From contig CAUVYP010000244.1 of NCBI GenBank assembly GCA_963556195.1, positions 1,798,001-1,862,000 of the forward strand: DNA of 64,000 bases. The letters are read 5' to 3'. Source of the DNA: Sepiola atlantica (taxonomy: Eukaryota > Mollusca > Cephalopoda > Sepiida > Sepiolidae). The position numbers were made by a program, and so were the translations under genes. Of this stretch, positions 50,529-62,433 are shown one piece after another; the first letter of the stretch is position 1, and the number at the start of each line of letters is the position of its first letter. The notes under the pieces are model-generated. The model had not been told where the DNA came from. It ran no database searches and worked only from the letters and a program-made list of their open reading frames with translations.

Positions 50529-51830
50529 TTAGCGCGTTTTAAAGTTGATATCGCTTTTGTTTATAACTTCCACATTTATTCGAATTGTGCAACGAAACTT
50601 TGCAGACAGTCACGGAGACACATGTTCTACTGAAGTACCAAGTTTCAGAAGTGCAGCTCTTGTACTGCCGGAGATATGTCGATACAAACTGAATACGCAA
50701 AACATCAACAAAATTTAGCGCGTTTTAAAGTTGATATCGCTTTTGTTTATAACTTCCACATTTATTCGAATTGTGCAACGAAACTTTGTAGACAGTCGCG
50801 GAGACACATTTTCTACTGAAGTATTAAGTTTCAGAAGTGCAGCTCTTGTACTGCCGGAGATATGTCTATACAAACTGAATACGCAAAACATGAACAAAAT
50901 TTAGCGCGTTTTTAAGTTGATATCGCTTTTGTTTATATCTTCCACATTAATTCGAATTGTGCAACGAAACTTTGCAGACAGTCTCGAATAGGCCTCCTCT
51001 ACTGAAGTACCAAGTTTCAGAAGTGCAGCTCTTGCACTGCCGGAGATATGTCGATACAAACTGAATACGCAAAACATCAACAAAATTTAGCGCGTTTTAA
51101 AGTTGATATCGCTTTTGTTTATAACTTCCACATTTATTCGAATTGTGCCACGAAACTTTGCAGACAGTCGCGGAGCCACATTTTCTACTGAAGTACCAAG
51201 TTTCAGAAGTGCAGCTCTTGTACTGCCGGAGATATGTCGATACCAACTTAATACGCAAAACATCAACAAAATTTAGCGCGTTTTAAAGTTGATATCGCTT
51301 TTGTTTATAACTTCCACATTAATTCGAATTGTGCAACGAAACTTTGCAGACAGTCGCGGAGACACATTTTCTACTGAAGTACCAAGTCTCAGAAGTGCAG
51401 CTCTTGTACTGCCGGAGATATGTCGATACAAACTGAATACGCAAAACATCAACAAAATTTAGCGCGTTTTAAAGTTGATATCGCTTTTGTTTATAACTTT
51501 CACATTTATTCGAATTGTGCAACGAAACTTTGCAGACAGTCTCAAATAGGCCTTTTCTGCTGAAGTACCAAGTTTCAGAAGTGCACCTCTTGTACTGCCG
51601 GAGATATGTCGATACAAACTGAATACGCAAAACATCAACAAAATTTAGCGCGTTTTAAAGTTGATATCGCTTTTGTTTATAACTTCCACATTTTTTCGCA
51701 TTGTGCAACGAAACTTTGCAGACAGTCGCGGAGACACATTTTCTACTGAAGTACCAAGTTTCAGAAGTGCAGCTCTTGTACTGCCGGAGATATGTCGATA
51801 CAAACTGAATACGCAAAACATCAACAAAAT

Positions 51831-53690
51831 TTAGCGCGTTTTAAAGTTGATATCGCTTTTGTTTATAACTTCCACATTTATTCGAATTGTGCAACGAAAC
51901 TTTGCAGACAGTCGCGGAGACACATTTTCTACTGAAGTACCAAGTTTCAGAAGTGCAGCTCTTGTACTGCCGGAGATATGTCGATACAAACTGAATACGC
52001 AAAACATCAACAAAATTTAGCGCGTTTTAAAGTTGATATCGCTTTTGTTTATAACTTCCACATTTATTCGAATTGTGCAACGAAACTTTGCAGACAGTCT
52101 CGAATAGGCCTTTTCTACTGAAGTACCAAGTTTCAGAAGTGCAGCTCTTGTACTGCCGGAGATATGTCGATACAAACTGAATACGCAAAACATCAACAAA
52201 ATTTAGCGCGTTTTAAAGTTGATATCGCTTTTGTTTATAACTTCAACATTTATTCGAATTGTGCAACGAAACTTTGCAGACAGTCGCGGAGACACATGTT
52301 CTACTGAAGTACCAAGTTTCAGAAGTGCAGCTCTTGTACTGCCGGAGATATGTCGATACAAACTGAATACGCAAAACATCAACAAAATTTAGCGCGTTTT
52401 AAAGTTGATATCGCTTTTGTTAATAACTTCTACATTTATTCGAATTGTGCAACGAAACTTTGCAGACAGTCGCGGAGACACATGTTCTACTGAAGTACCA
52501 AGTTTCAGAAGTGCAACTCTTGTACTGCCGGAGATATGTCGATACAAACTGAATACGCAAAACATCAACAAAATTTAGCGCGTTTTAAAGTTGATATCGC
52601 TTTTGTTTATAACTTCCACATTTATTCGAATTGTGCAACGAAACTTTGCAGACAGTCGCGGAGACACATGTTCTACTGAAGTACCAAGTTTCAGAAGTGC
52701 AGCTCTTGTACTGCCGGAGATATGTCGATACAAACTGAATACGCAAAACATGAACAAAATTTAGCGCGTTTTAAAGTTGATATCGCTTTTGTTTATATCT
52801 TCCACATTAATTCGAATTGTGCAACGAAACTTTGCAGACAGTCTCGAATAGGCCTCCTCTACTGAAGTACCAAGTTTCAGAAGTGCAGCTCTTGCACTGC
52901 CGGAGATATGTCGATACAAACTGAATACGCAAAACATCAACAAAATTTAGCGCGTTTTAAAGTTGATATCGCTTTTGTTTATAACTTCCACATTTATTCG
53001 AATTGTGCCACGAAACTTTGCAGACAGTCGCGGAGCCACATTTTCTACTGAAGTACCAAGTTTCAGAAGTGCAGCTCTTGTACTGCCGGAGATATGTCGA
53101 TACCAACTTAATACGCAAAACATCAACAAAATTTAGCGCGTTTTAAAGTTGATATCGCTTTTGTTTATAACTTCCACATTAATTCGAATTGTGCAACGAA
53201 ACTTTGCAGACAGTCGCGGAGACACATTTTCTACTGAAGTACCAAGTCTCAGAAGTGCAGCTCTTGTACTGCCGGAGATATGTCGATACAAACTGAATAC
53301 GCAAAACATCAACAAAATTTAGCGCGTTTTAAAGTTGATATCGCTTTTGTTTATAACTTTCACATTTATTCGAATTGTGCAACGAAACTTTGCAGACAGT
53401 CTCAAATAGGCCTTTTCTGCTGAAGTACCAAGTTTCAGAAGTGCACCTCTTGTACTGCCGGAGATATGTCGATACAAACTGAATACGCAAAACATCAACA
53501 AAATTTAGCGCGTTTTAAAGTTGATATCGCTTTTGTTTATAACTTCCACATTTTTTCGCATTGTGCAACGAAACTTTGCAGACAGTCGCGGAGACACATT
53601 TTCTACTGAAGTACCAAGTTTCAGAAGTGCAGCTCTTGTACTGCCGGAGATATGTCGATACAAACTGAATACGGAAAACATCAACAAAAT
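51831..53690 (+). repeat. H-to-N block, copy 3, lacking H-I-J (1,860 bp)
   Basis: A-E-B-Brv-B/C-D-G-x-M-N, ten units matching 49,971-51,830 in general order. The B/C unit at 52,575 starts as B ('catgttc') and ends with the C mark 'catgaac'; this chimera removed one unit. The last N unit has 'tacggaaaac'. Confidence 0.8.
52575..52760 (+). repeat. Chimeric unit, B start and C end
   Basis: It has the B box 'catgttctactg' and 'gtcgatac', but ends with 'catgaac', otherwise seen in the C units at 47,740 and 50,715. The crossover lies in the last 35 bp or so of the unit. Confidence 0.7.
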
Positions 53691-54620
53691 TTAGCGCGTT
53701 TTAAAGTTGATATCGCTTTTGTTGATAACTTCCACATTTATTCGAATTGTGCAACGAAACTTTGCAGACAGTCGCGGAGCCACATTTTCTACTGAAGTAC
53801 CTAGTTTCAGAAGTGCAGCTCTTGTACTGCCGGAGATATGTCGATACCAACTTAATACGCAAAACATCAACAAAATTTAGCGCGTTTTAAAGTTGATATC
53901 GCTTTTGTTTATAACTTCCACATTAATTCGAATTGTGCAACGAAACTTTGCAGACAGTCGCGGAGACACATTTTCTACTGAAGTACCAAGTCTCAGAAGT
54001 GCAGCTCTTGTACTGCCGGAGATATGTCGATACAAACTGAATACGCAAAACATCAACAAAATTTAGCGCGTTTTAAAGTTGATATCGCTTTTGTTTATAA
54101 CTTTCACATTTATTCGAATTGTGCAACGAAACTTTGCAGACAGTCTCAAATAGGCCTTTTCTGCTGAAGTACCAAGTTTCAGAAGTGCACCTCTTGTACT
54201 GCCGGAGATATGTCGATACAAACTGAATACGCAAAACATCAACAAAATTTAGCGCGTTTTAAAGTTGATATCGCTTTTGTTTATAACTTCCACATTTTTT
54301 CGCATTGTGCAACGAAACTTTGCAGACAGTCGCGGAGACACATTTTCTACTGAAGTACCAAGTTTCAGAAGTGCAGCTCTTGTACTGCCGGAGATATGTC
54401 GATACAAACTGAATACGGAAAACATCAACAAAATTTAGCGCGTTTTAAAGTTGATATCGCTTTTGTTGATAACTTCCACATTTATTCGAATTGTGCAACG
54501 AAACTTTGCAGACAGTCGCGGAGCCACATTTTCTACTGAAGTACCTAGTTTCAGAAGTGCAGCTCTTGTACTGCTGGAGATATGTCGATACAAACTGAAT
54601 ACGCAAAACATCAACAAAAT
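53691..54620 (+). repeat. Local four-unit expansion G-x-M-N-G
   Basis: Units at 53,133, 53,319, 53,505 and 53,691 are repeated at 53,877, 54,063, 54,249 and 54,435 (offset 744). Both N units have 'tacggaaaac', and both following G units have 'gttgataacttcc' and 'gtacctag'. The expansion is recent, since those private marks are shared. Confidence 0.8.
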
Positions 54621-56294
54621 TTAGCGCGTTTTAAAGTTGATATCGCTTTTGTTTATAACTTCCACATTTATTCGAATTGTGCAACGAAACTTTGCAGACA
54701 GTCGCGGAGACACATTTTCTACTGAGGTACCAAGTCTCAGAAGTGCAGCTCTTGTACTGCCGGAGATATGTCGATACAAACTGAATACGCAAAACATAAA
54801 CAAAATTTAGCGCGTTTTAAAGTTGATATCGCTTTTGTTTATAACTTCCACATTTATTCGAATTGTGCAACGAAACTTTGTAGACAGTCGCGGAGACACA
54901 TTTTCTACTGAAGTATTTAGTTTCAGAAGTGCAGCTCTTGTACTGCCGGAGATATGTCGATACAAACTGAATACGCAAAACATCAACAAAATTTAGCGCG
55001 TTTTAAAGTTGATATCGCTTTTGTTTATAACTTCCACATTTATTCGAATTGTGCAACGAAACTTTGTAGACAGTCGCGGAGACACATTTTCTACTGAAGT
55101 ATTTAGTTTCAGAAGTGCAGCTCTTGTACTGCCGGAGATATGTCGATACAAACTGAATACGCAAAACATCAACAAAATTTAGCGCGTTTTAAAGTTGATA
55201 TCGCTTTTGTTTATATCTTCCACATTAATTCGAATTGTGCAACGAAACTTTGCAGACAGTCTCGAATAGGCCTCCTCTACTGAAGTACCAAGTTTCAGAA
55301 GTGCAGCTCTTGCACTGCCGGATATATGTCGATACAAACTGAATACGCAAAACATCAACAAAATTTAGCGCGTTTTAAAGTTGATATCGCTTTTGTTTAT
55401 ATCTTCCACATTAATTCGAATTGTGCAACGATACTTTGCAGACAGTCTCGAATAGGCCTCCTCTACTGAAGTACCAAGTTTCAGAAGTGCAGCTCTTGCA
55501 CTGCCGGAGATATGTCGATACAAACTGAATACGCAAAACATCAACAAAATTTAGCGCGTTTTAAAGTTGATATCGCTTTTGATTATAACTTCCACATTTA
55601 TTCGAATTGTGCCACGAAACTTTGCAGACAGTCGCGGAGCCACATTTTCTACTGAAGTACCAAGTTTCAGAAGTGCAGCTCTTGTACTGCCGGAGATATG
55701 TCGATACCAACTTAATACGCAAAACATCAACAAAATTTAGCGCGTTTTAAAGTTGATATCGCTTTTGTTTATAACTTCCACATTTATTCAAATTGTGCAA
55801 CGAAACTTTGTAGACAGTCGCGGAGACACATTTTCTACTGAAGTATTTAGTTTCAGAAGTGCAGCTCTTGTACTGCCGGAGATATGTCGATACAAACTGA
55901 ATACGCAAAACATCAACAAAATTTAGCGCGTTTTAAAGTTGATATCGCTTTTGTTTATATCTTCCACATTAATTCGAATTGTGCAACGAAACTTTGCAGA
56001 CAGTCTCGAATAGGCCTCCTCTACTGAAGTACCAAGTTTCAGAAGTGCAGCTCTTGCACTGCCGGAGATATGTCGATACAAACTGAATACGCAAAACATC
56101 AACAAAATTTAGCGCGTTTTAAAGTTGATATCGCTTTTGTTTATAACTTCCACATTTATTCGAATTGTGCCACGAAACTTTGCAGACAGTCGCGGAGCCA
56201 CATTTTCTACTGAAGTACCAGGTTTCAGAAGTGCAGCTCTTGTACTGCCGGAGATATGTCGATACCAACTTAATACGCAAAACATCAACAAAAT
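54621..56294 (+). repeat. F-C-C-D-D-G-C-D-G run
   Basis: Nine units linking the local expansion to the next H. Compared with 1,446-2,189 and 45,508-46,251 it has an additional D unit (55,365, with 'acgatactt') and one C fewer in the last group. The C unit at 55,737 has 'attcaaattg', which breaks the palindrome. Confidence 0.75.
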
Positions 56295-56852
56295 TTAGCG
56301 CGTTTTAAAGTTGATATCGCTTTTGTTTATAACTTCCACATTTATTCGAATTGTGCAACAACACTTTGCAGACAGTCGCGGAGACACAAGTCCTACTGCA
56401 GTACCAAGTTTCAGAAGTGCAGCTCTTGTACTGCCGGAGATATGTCGATACAAACTGAATACGCAAAACATCAACAAAATTTAGCGCGTTTTAAAGTTGA
56501 TATCGCTTTTGTTTATAACTTCCACATTTATTCGAATTGTGCAACGAAACTTTGCAGACAGTCCTGAATAGGCCTCCTCAACTGAAGTACCAAGTTTCAG
56601 AAGTGCAGCTCTTGTACTGCCGGAGATATGTCGATACAAACTGAATACGCAAAACATCAACAAGATTTAGCGCGTTTTAAAGTTGATATCGCTTTTGTTT
56701 ATAACTTCCACATTTATTCGAATTGTGCCACGAAACTTTGCAGACAGTCGCGGAGACACATTTTCTACTGAAGTACCAAGTTTCAGAAGTGCAGCTCTTG
56801 TACTGCCGGAGACATGTCGATACAAACTGAATACGCAAAACATCACCAAAAT
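56295..56852 (+). repeat. H-I-J signature trimer, copy 7
   Basis: Close to copies 1 and 5. The only change noticed is 'cctcctcaactg' in the I unit. It opens the second full H-to-N block (56,295-58,899). Confidence 0.85.
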
Positions 56853-57782
56853 TTAGCGCGTTTTAAAGTTGATATCGCTTTTGTTTATAACTTCCACATT
56901 TATTCGAATTGTGCAACGAAACTTTGCAGACAGTCGCGGAGACACATTTTCTACTGAAGTACCAAGTTTCAGAAGTGCAGCTCTTGTACTGCCGGAGATA
57001 TGTCGATACAAACTGAATACGCAAAACATCAACAAAATTTAGCGCGTTTTAAAGTTGATATCGCTTTTGTTTATAACTTCCACATTTATTCGAATTGTGC
57101 AACGAAACTTTGCAGACAGTCTCGAATAGGCCTTTTCTACTGAAGTACCAAGTTTCAGAAGTGCAGCTCTTGTACTGCCGGAGATATGTCGATACAAACT
57201 GAATACGCAAAACATCAACAAAATTTAGCGCGTTTTAAAGTTGATATCGCTTTTGTTTATAACTTCAACATTTATTCGAATTGTGCAACGAAACTTTGCA
57301 GACAGTCGCGGAGACACATGTTCTACTGAAGTACCAAGTTTCAGAAGTGCAGCTCTTGTACTGCCGGAGATATGTCGATACAAACTGAATACGCAAAACA
57401 TCAACAAAATTTAGCGCGTTTTAAAGTTGATATCGCTTTTGTTAATAACTTCTACATTTATTCGAATTGTGCAACGAAACTTTGCAGACAGTCGCGGAGA
57501 CACATGTTCTACTGAAGTACCAAGTTTCAGAAGTGCAACTCTTGTACTGCCGGAGATATGTCGATACAAACTGAATACGCAAAACATCAACAAAATTTAG
57601 CGCGTTTTAAAGTTGATATCGCTTTTGTTTATAACTTCCACATTTATTCGAATTGTGCAACGAAACTTTGCAGACAGTCGCGGAGACACATGTTCTACTG
57701 AAGTACCAAGTTTCAGAAGTGCAGCTCTTGTACTGCCGGAGATATGTCGATACAAACTGAATGCGCAAAACATCAACAAAAT

Positions 57783-57969
57783 TTAGCGCGTTTTAAAGTT
57801 GATATCGCTTTTGTTTATAACATCCACATTTATTCGAATTGTGCAACGAAACTTTGTAGACAGTCGCGGAGACACATTTTCTACTGAAGTATTAAGTTTC
57901 AGAAGTGCAGCTCTTGTACTGCCGGAGATATGTCGATACAAACTGAATACGCAAAACATGAAACAATAT
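57783..57969 (+). repeat. C unit with a rearranged end, 187 bp
   Basis: The unit closes 'catgaaacaatattt' instead of 'catcaacaaaattt': one inserted base and two substitutions together. Neighbouring copies of this C unit already had 'catgaac', so the insertion came later. Confidence 0.7.
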
Positions 57970-58899
57970 TTAGCGCGTTTTAAAGTTGATATCGCTTTTG
58001 TTTATATCTTCCACATTAATTCGAATTGTGCAACGAAACTTTGCAGACAGTCTCGAATAGGCCTCCTCTACTGAAGTACCAAGTTTCAGAAGTGCAGCTC
58101 TTGCACTGCTGGAGATATGTCGATACAAACTGAATACGCAAAACATCAACAAAATTTAGCGCGTTTTAAAGTTGATATCGCTTTTGTTTATAACTTCCAC
58201 ATTTATTCGAATTGTGCCACGAAACTTTGCAGACAGTCGCGGAGCCACATTTTCTACTGAAGTACCAAGTTTCAGAAGTGCAGCTCTTGTACTGCCGGAG
58301 ATATGTCGATACCAACTTAATACGCAAAACATCAACAAAATTTAGCGCGTTTTAAAGTTGATATCGCTTTTGTTTATAACTTCCACATTAATTCGAATTG
58401 TGCAACGAAACTTTGCAGACAGTCGCGGAGACACATTTTCTACTGAAGTAACAAGTCTCAGAAGTGCAGCTCTTGTACTGCCGGAGATATGTCGATACAA
58501 ACTGAATACGCAAAACATCAACAAAATTTAGCGCGTTTTAAAGTTGATATCGCTTTTGTTTATAACTTTCACATTTATTCGATTTGTGCAACGAAACTTT
58601 GCAGACAGTCTCAAATAGGCCTTTTCTGCTGAAGTACCAAGTTTCAGAAGTGCACCTCTTGTACTGCCGGAGATATGTCGATACAAACTGAATACGCAAA
58701 ACATCAACAAAATTTAGCGCGTTTTAAAGTTGATATCGCTTTTGTTTATAACTTCCACATTTTTTCGCATTGTGCAACGAAACTTTGCAGACAGTCGCGG
58801 AGACACATTTTCTACTGAAGTACCAAGTTTCAGAAGTGCAGCTCTTGTACTGCCGGAGATATGTCGATACAAACTGAATACGCAAAACATCAACAAAAT

Positions 58900-60573
58900 T
58901 TAGCGCGTTTTAAAGTTGATATCGCTTTTGTTTATAACTTCCACATTTATTCGAATTGTGCAACGAAACTTTGCAGACAGTCGCGGAGACACATTTTCTA
59001 CTGGGGTACCAAGTCTCAGAAGTGCAGCTCTTGTACTGCCGGAGATATGTCGATACAAACTGAATACGCAAAACATCAACAAAATTTAGCGCGTTTTAAA
59101 GTTGATATCGCTTTTGTTTATAACTTCCACATTTATTCGAATTGTGCAACGAAACTTTGTAGACAGTCGCGGAGACACATTTTCTACTGAAGTATTTAGT
59201 TTCAGAAGTGCAGCTCTTGTACTGCCGGAGATATGTCGATACAAACTGAATACGCAAAACATCAACAAAATTTAGCATGTTTTAAAGTTGATATCGCTTT
59301 TGTTTATAACTTCCACATTTATTCGAATTGTGCAACGAAACTTTGTAGACAGTCGCGGAGACACATTTTCTACTGAAGTATTTAGTTTCAGAAGTGCAGC
59401 TCTTGTACTGCCGGAGATATGTCGATACAAACTGAATACGCAAAACATCAACAAAATTTAGCGCGTTTTAAAGTTGATATCGCTTTTGTTTATATCTTCC
59501 ACATTAATTCGAATTGTGCAACGAAACTTTGCAGACAGTCTCGAATAGGCCTCCTCTACTGAAGTACCAAGTTTCAGAAGTGCAGCTCTTGCACTGCCGG
59601 AGATATGTCGATACAAACTGAATACGCAAAACATCAACAAAATTTAGCGCGTTTTAAAGTTGATATCGCTTTTGTTTATAACTTCCACATTTATTCGAAT
59701 TGTGCCACGAAACTTTGCAGACAGTCGCGGAGACACATGTTCTACTGAAGTACCAAGTTTCAGAAGTGCAGCTCTTGTACTGCCGGAGATATGTCGATAC
59801 CAACTTAATACGCAAAACATCAACAAAATTTAGCGCGTTTTAAAGTTGATATCGCTTTTGTTTATAACTTCCACATTAATTCGAATTGTGCAACGAAACT
59901 TTGCAGACAGTCGCGGAGACACATTTTCTACTGAAGTACCAAGTCTCAGAAGTGCAGCTCTTGTACTGCCGGAGATATGTCGATACAAACTGAATACGCA
60001 AAACATCAACAAAATTTAGCGCGTTTTAAAGTTGATATCGCTTTTGTTTATAACTTCCACATTTATTCGAATTGTGCAACGAAACTTTGCAGACAGTCGC
60101 GGAGCCACATTTTCTACTGAAGTACCAAGTTTCAGAAGTGCAGCTCTTGTACTGCCGGAGATATGTCGATACAAACTGAATACGCAAAACATCAACAAAA
60201 TTTAGCGCGTTTTAAAGTTGATATCGCTTTTGTTTATAACTTCCACATTTATTCGAATTGTGCAAGTAAACTTTGCAGACAGTCGCGGAGACACATTTTC
60301 TACTGAGGTACCAAGTCTCAGAAGTGCAGCCTTTGTACTGCCGGAGATATGTCGATACAAACTGAATACGCAAAACATCAACAAAATTTAGCGCGTTTTA
60401 AAGTTGATATCGCTTTTGTTTATAACTTCCACATTTATTCGAATTGCGCCACGAAACTTTGCAGACAGTCGCGGAGACACATTTTCTACTGAAGTACCAA
60501 GTTTCAGAAGTGCGGCTCTTGTACTGCCGGAGATATGTCGATACAAACTGAATACGCAAAACATCAACAAAAT
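58900..60573 (+). repeat. F-C-C-D-G-x-G-F-box 1 run
   Basis: Nine units between block copy 4 and the divergent H-I-J at 60,574. The unit at 59,644 is mixed: box 'catgttc' of B with the G ending 'ccaacttaat'. The unit at 60,388 has 'attgcgccacg', as in 12,231 and 39,001. Confidence 0.7.
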
Positions 60574-61131
60574 TTAGCGCGTTTTAAAGTTGATATCGCT
60601 TTTGTTTATAACTTCCACATTTATTCGAATTGTGCAACAAAACTTTGCAGACAGTCGCGGAGACACATGTCCTACTGCAGTACCAAGTTTCAGAAGTGCA
60701 GCTCTTGTACTGCCGGAGATATGTCGATACAAACTGAATACGCAAAACATCAACAAAATTTAGCGCGTTTTAAAGTTGATATCGCTTTTGTTTATAACTT
60801 CCACATTTATTCGAATTGTGCAACGAAACTTTGCAGACAGTCCTGAATAGGCCTCCTCTACTGAAGTACTAAGTTTCAGAAGTGCAGCTTTTGTACTGCC
60901 GGAGATATGTCGATACAAACTGAATACGCAAAACATCAACAAGATTTAGCGCGTTTTAAAGTTGATATCGCTTTTGTTTATAACTTCCACATTTATTCGA
61001 ATTGTGCCACGAAACTTTGCAGACAGTCGCGGAGACACATTTTCTACTGAAGTATTTAGTTTCAGAAGTGCAGCTCTTGTACTGCCGGAGATATGTCGAT
61101 ACAAACTGAATACGCAAAACATCAACAAAAT
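60574..61131 (+). repeat. H-I-J signature trimer, divergent copy 8
   Basis: The H unit is only partly typical ('caacaaaac', 'catgtcctactgcag'), the I unit is typical, and the third unit has 'gtgccacg' with a C-like 'tatttag' in place of the J marks. It is probably an older or recombined version of the trimer. Confidence 0.65.
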
Positions 61132-62433
61132 TTAGCGCGTTTTAAAGTTGATATCGCTTTTGTTTATAACTTCCACATTTATTCGAATTGTGCAACGAAA
61201 CTTTGCAGACAGTCGCGGAGCCACATGTTCTACTGAAGTACCAAGTTTCAGAAGTGCAGCTCTTGTACTGCCGGAGATATGTCGATACAAACTGAATACG
61301 CAAAACATCAACAAAATTTAGCGCGTTTTAAAGTTGATATCGCTTTTGTTTATAACTTCCACATTTATTCGAATTGTGCAACGAAACTTTGCAGACAGTC
61401 GCGGAGACACATTTTCTACTGAAGTACCAAGTTTCAGAAGTGCAACTCGTGTACTGCCGGAGATATGTCGATACAAACTGAATACGCAAAACATCAACAA
61501 TATTTAGCGCGTTTTAAAGTTGATATCGCTTTTGTTTATAACTTCCACATTTATTCGAATTATGCTACGAAACTTTGCAGACAGTCTCGAATAGGCCTTT
61601 TCTACTGAAGTACCGAGTTTCAGAAGTGCAGCTCTTGTACTGCCGGAGATATGTCGATACAAACTGAATACGCAAAACATCAACAAAATTTAGCGCGTTT
61701 TAAAGTTGATATCGCTTTTGTTTATAACTTTCACATTTATTAGAATTGTGCAACGAAACTTTGCAGACAGTCTCAAATAGCCCTTTTCTGCTGAAGTACC
61801 AAGTTTATGAAGTGCACCTCTTGTACTGCCGGAGATATGTCGATACAAACTGAATACGCAAAACATCAACAAAATTTAGCGCGTTTTAAAGTTGATATCG
61901 CTTTTGTTTATAACTTCCACATTTTTTCGTATTGTGCAACGAAACTTTGCAGACAGTCGCGGAGACACATTTTCTACTGAAGTCCCAAGTTTCGGAAGTG
62001 CAGCTCTTGTACTGCCGGAGATATGTCGATACAAACTGAATACGCAAAACATCAACAAAATTTAGCGCGTTTTAAAGTTGATATCGCTTTTGTTTATAAC
62101 TTCCACATTTATTCGAATTGTGCAACGAAACTTTGCAGACAGTCGCGGAGCTACATTTTCTACTGAAGTACCAAGTTTCAGAAGTGCAACTCTTGTACTG
62201 CCGGAGATATGTCGATACAAACTGAATACGCAAAACATCAACAAAATTTAGCGCGTTTTAAAGTTGATATCGCTTTTGTTTATAACTTCCACGTTTATTC
62301 GAATTGTGCAACGAAACTTTGCAGACAGTCGCGGAGACACATGTTCTACTGAAGTACTAAGTTTCAGAAGTGCAGCTCTTGTACTGCCGGAGATATGTCG
62401 ATACAAACTGAATACGCAAAACATCAACAAAAT
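61132..62433 (+). repeat. Seven units including an M-N pair
   Basis: Box-1 units at 61,132 and 61,318, an E unit with 'ttatgctacg' (61,504), M (61,690), the K/N intermediate (61,876), G (62,062) and B (62,248). These carry more private changes than most units in the window, for example 'tttatgaag' and 'tattagaattg' in the M unit. Confidence 0.7.
61876..62061 (+). repeat. Unit intermediate between K and N
   Basis: It reads 'cattttttcgtattg', with six T as in N but 'cgtattg' as in K, and is 186 bp long. One T deletion gives K and one T-to-C change gives N, so it may keep the ancestral form. It also has 'agtcccaag' and 'tttcggaag', seen nowhere else that I noticed. Confidence 0.6.

Larger units (their letters stand above)
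49413..51830 (+). repeat. H-to-N block, copy 2, one unit shorter (2,418 bp)
   Basis: H-I-J-A-E-B/Brv-B-C-D-G-x-M-N. One B unit has been lost through the chimera at 50,343. The C unit shares 'gtctatac' and 'catgaac' with the C unit at 47,740. Confidence 0.8.
56295..58899 (+). repeat. 14-unit H-to-N block, copy 4 (2,605 bp)
   Basis: Unit for unit the order of 46,252-48,855, at offset 10,043. The C unit at 57,783 is 187 bp long with a rearranged end ('catgaaacaatattt'). Confidence 0.85.
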
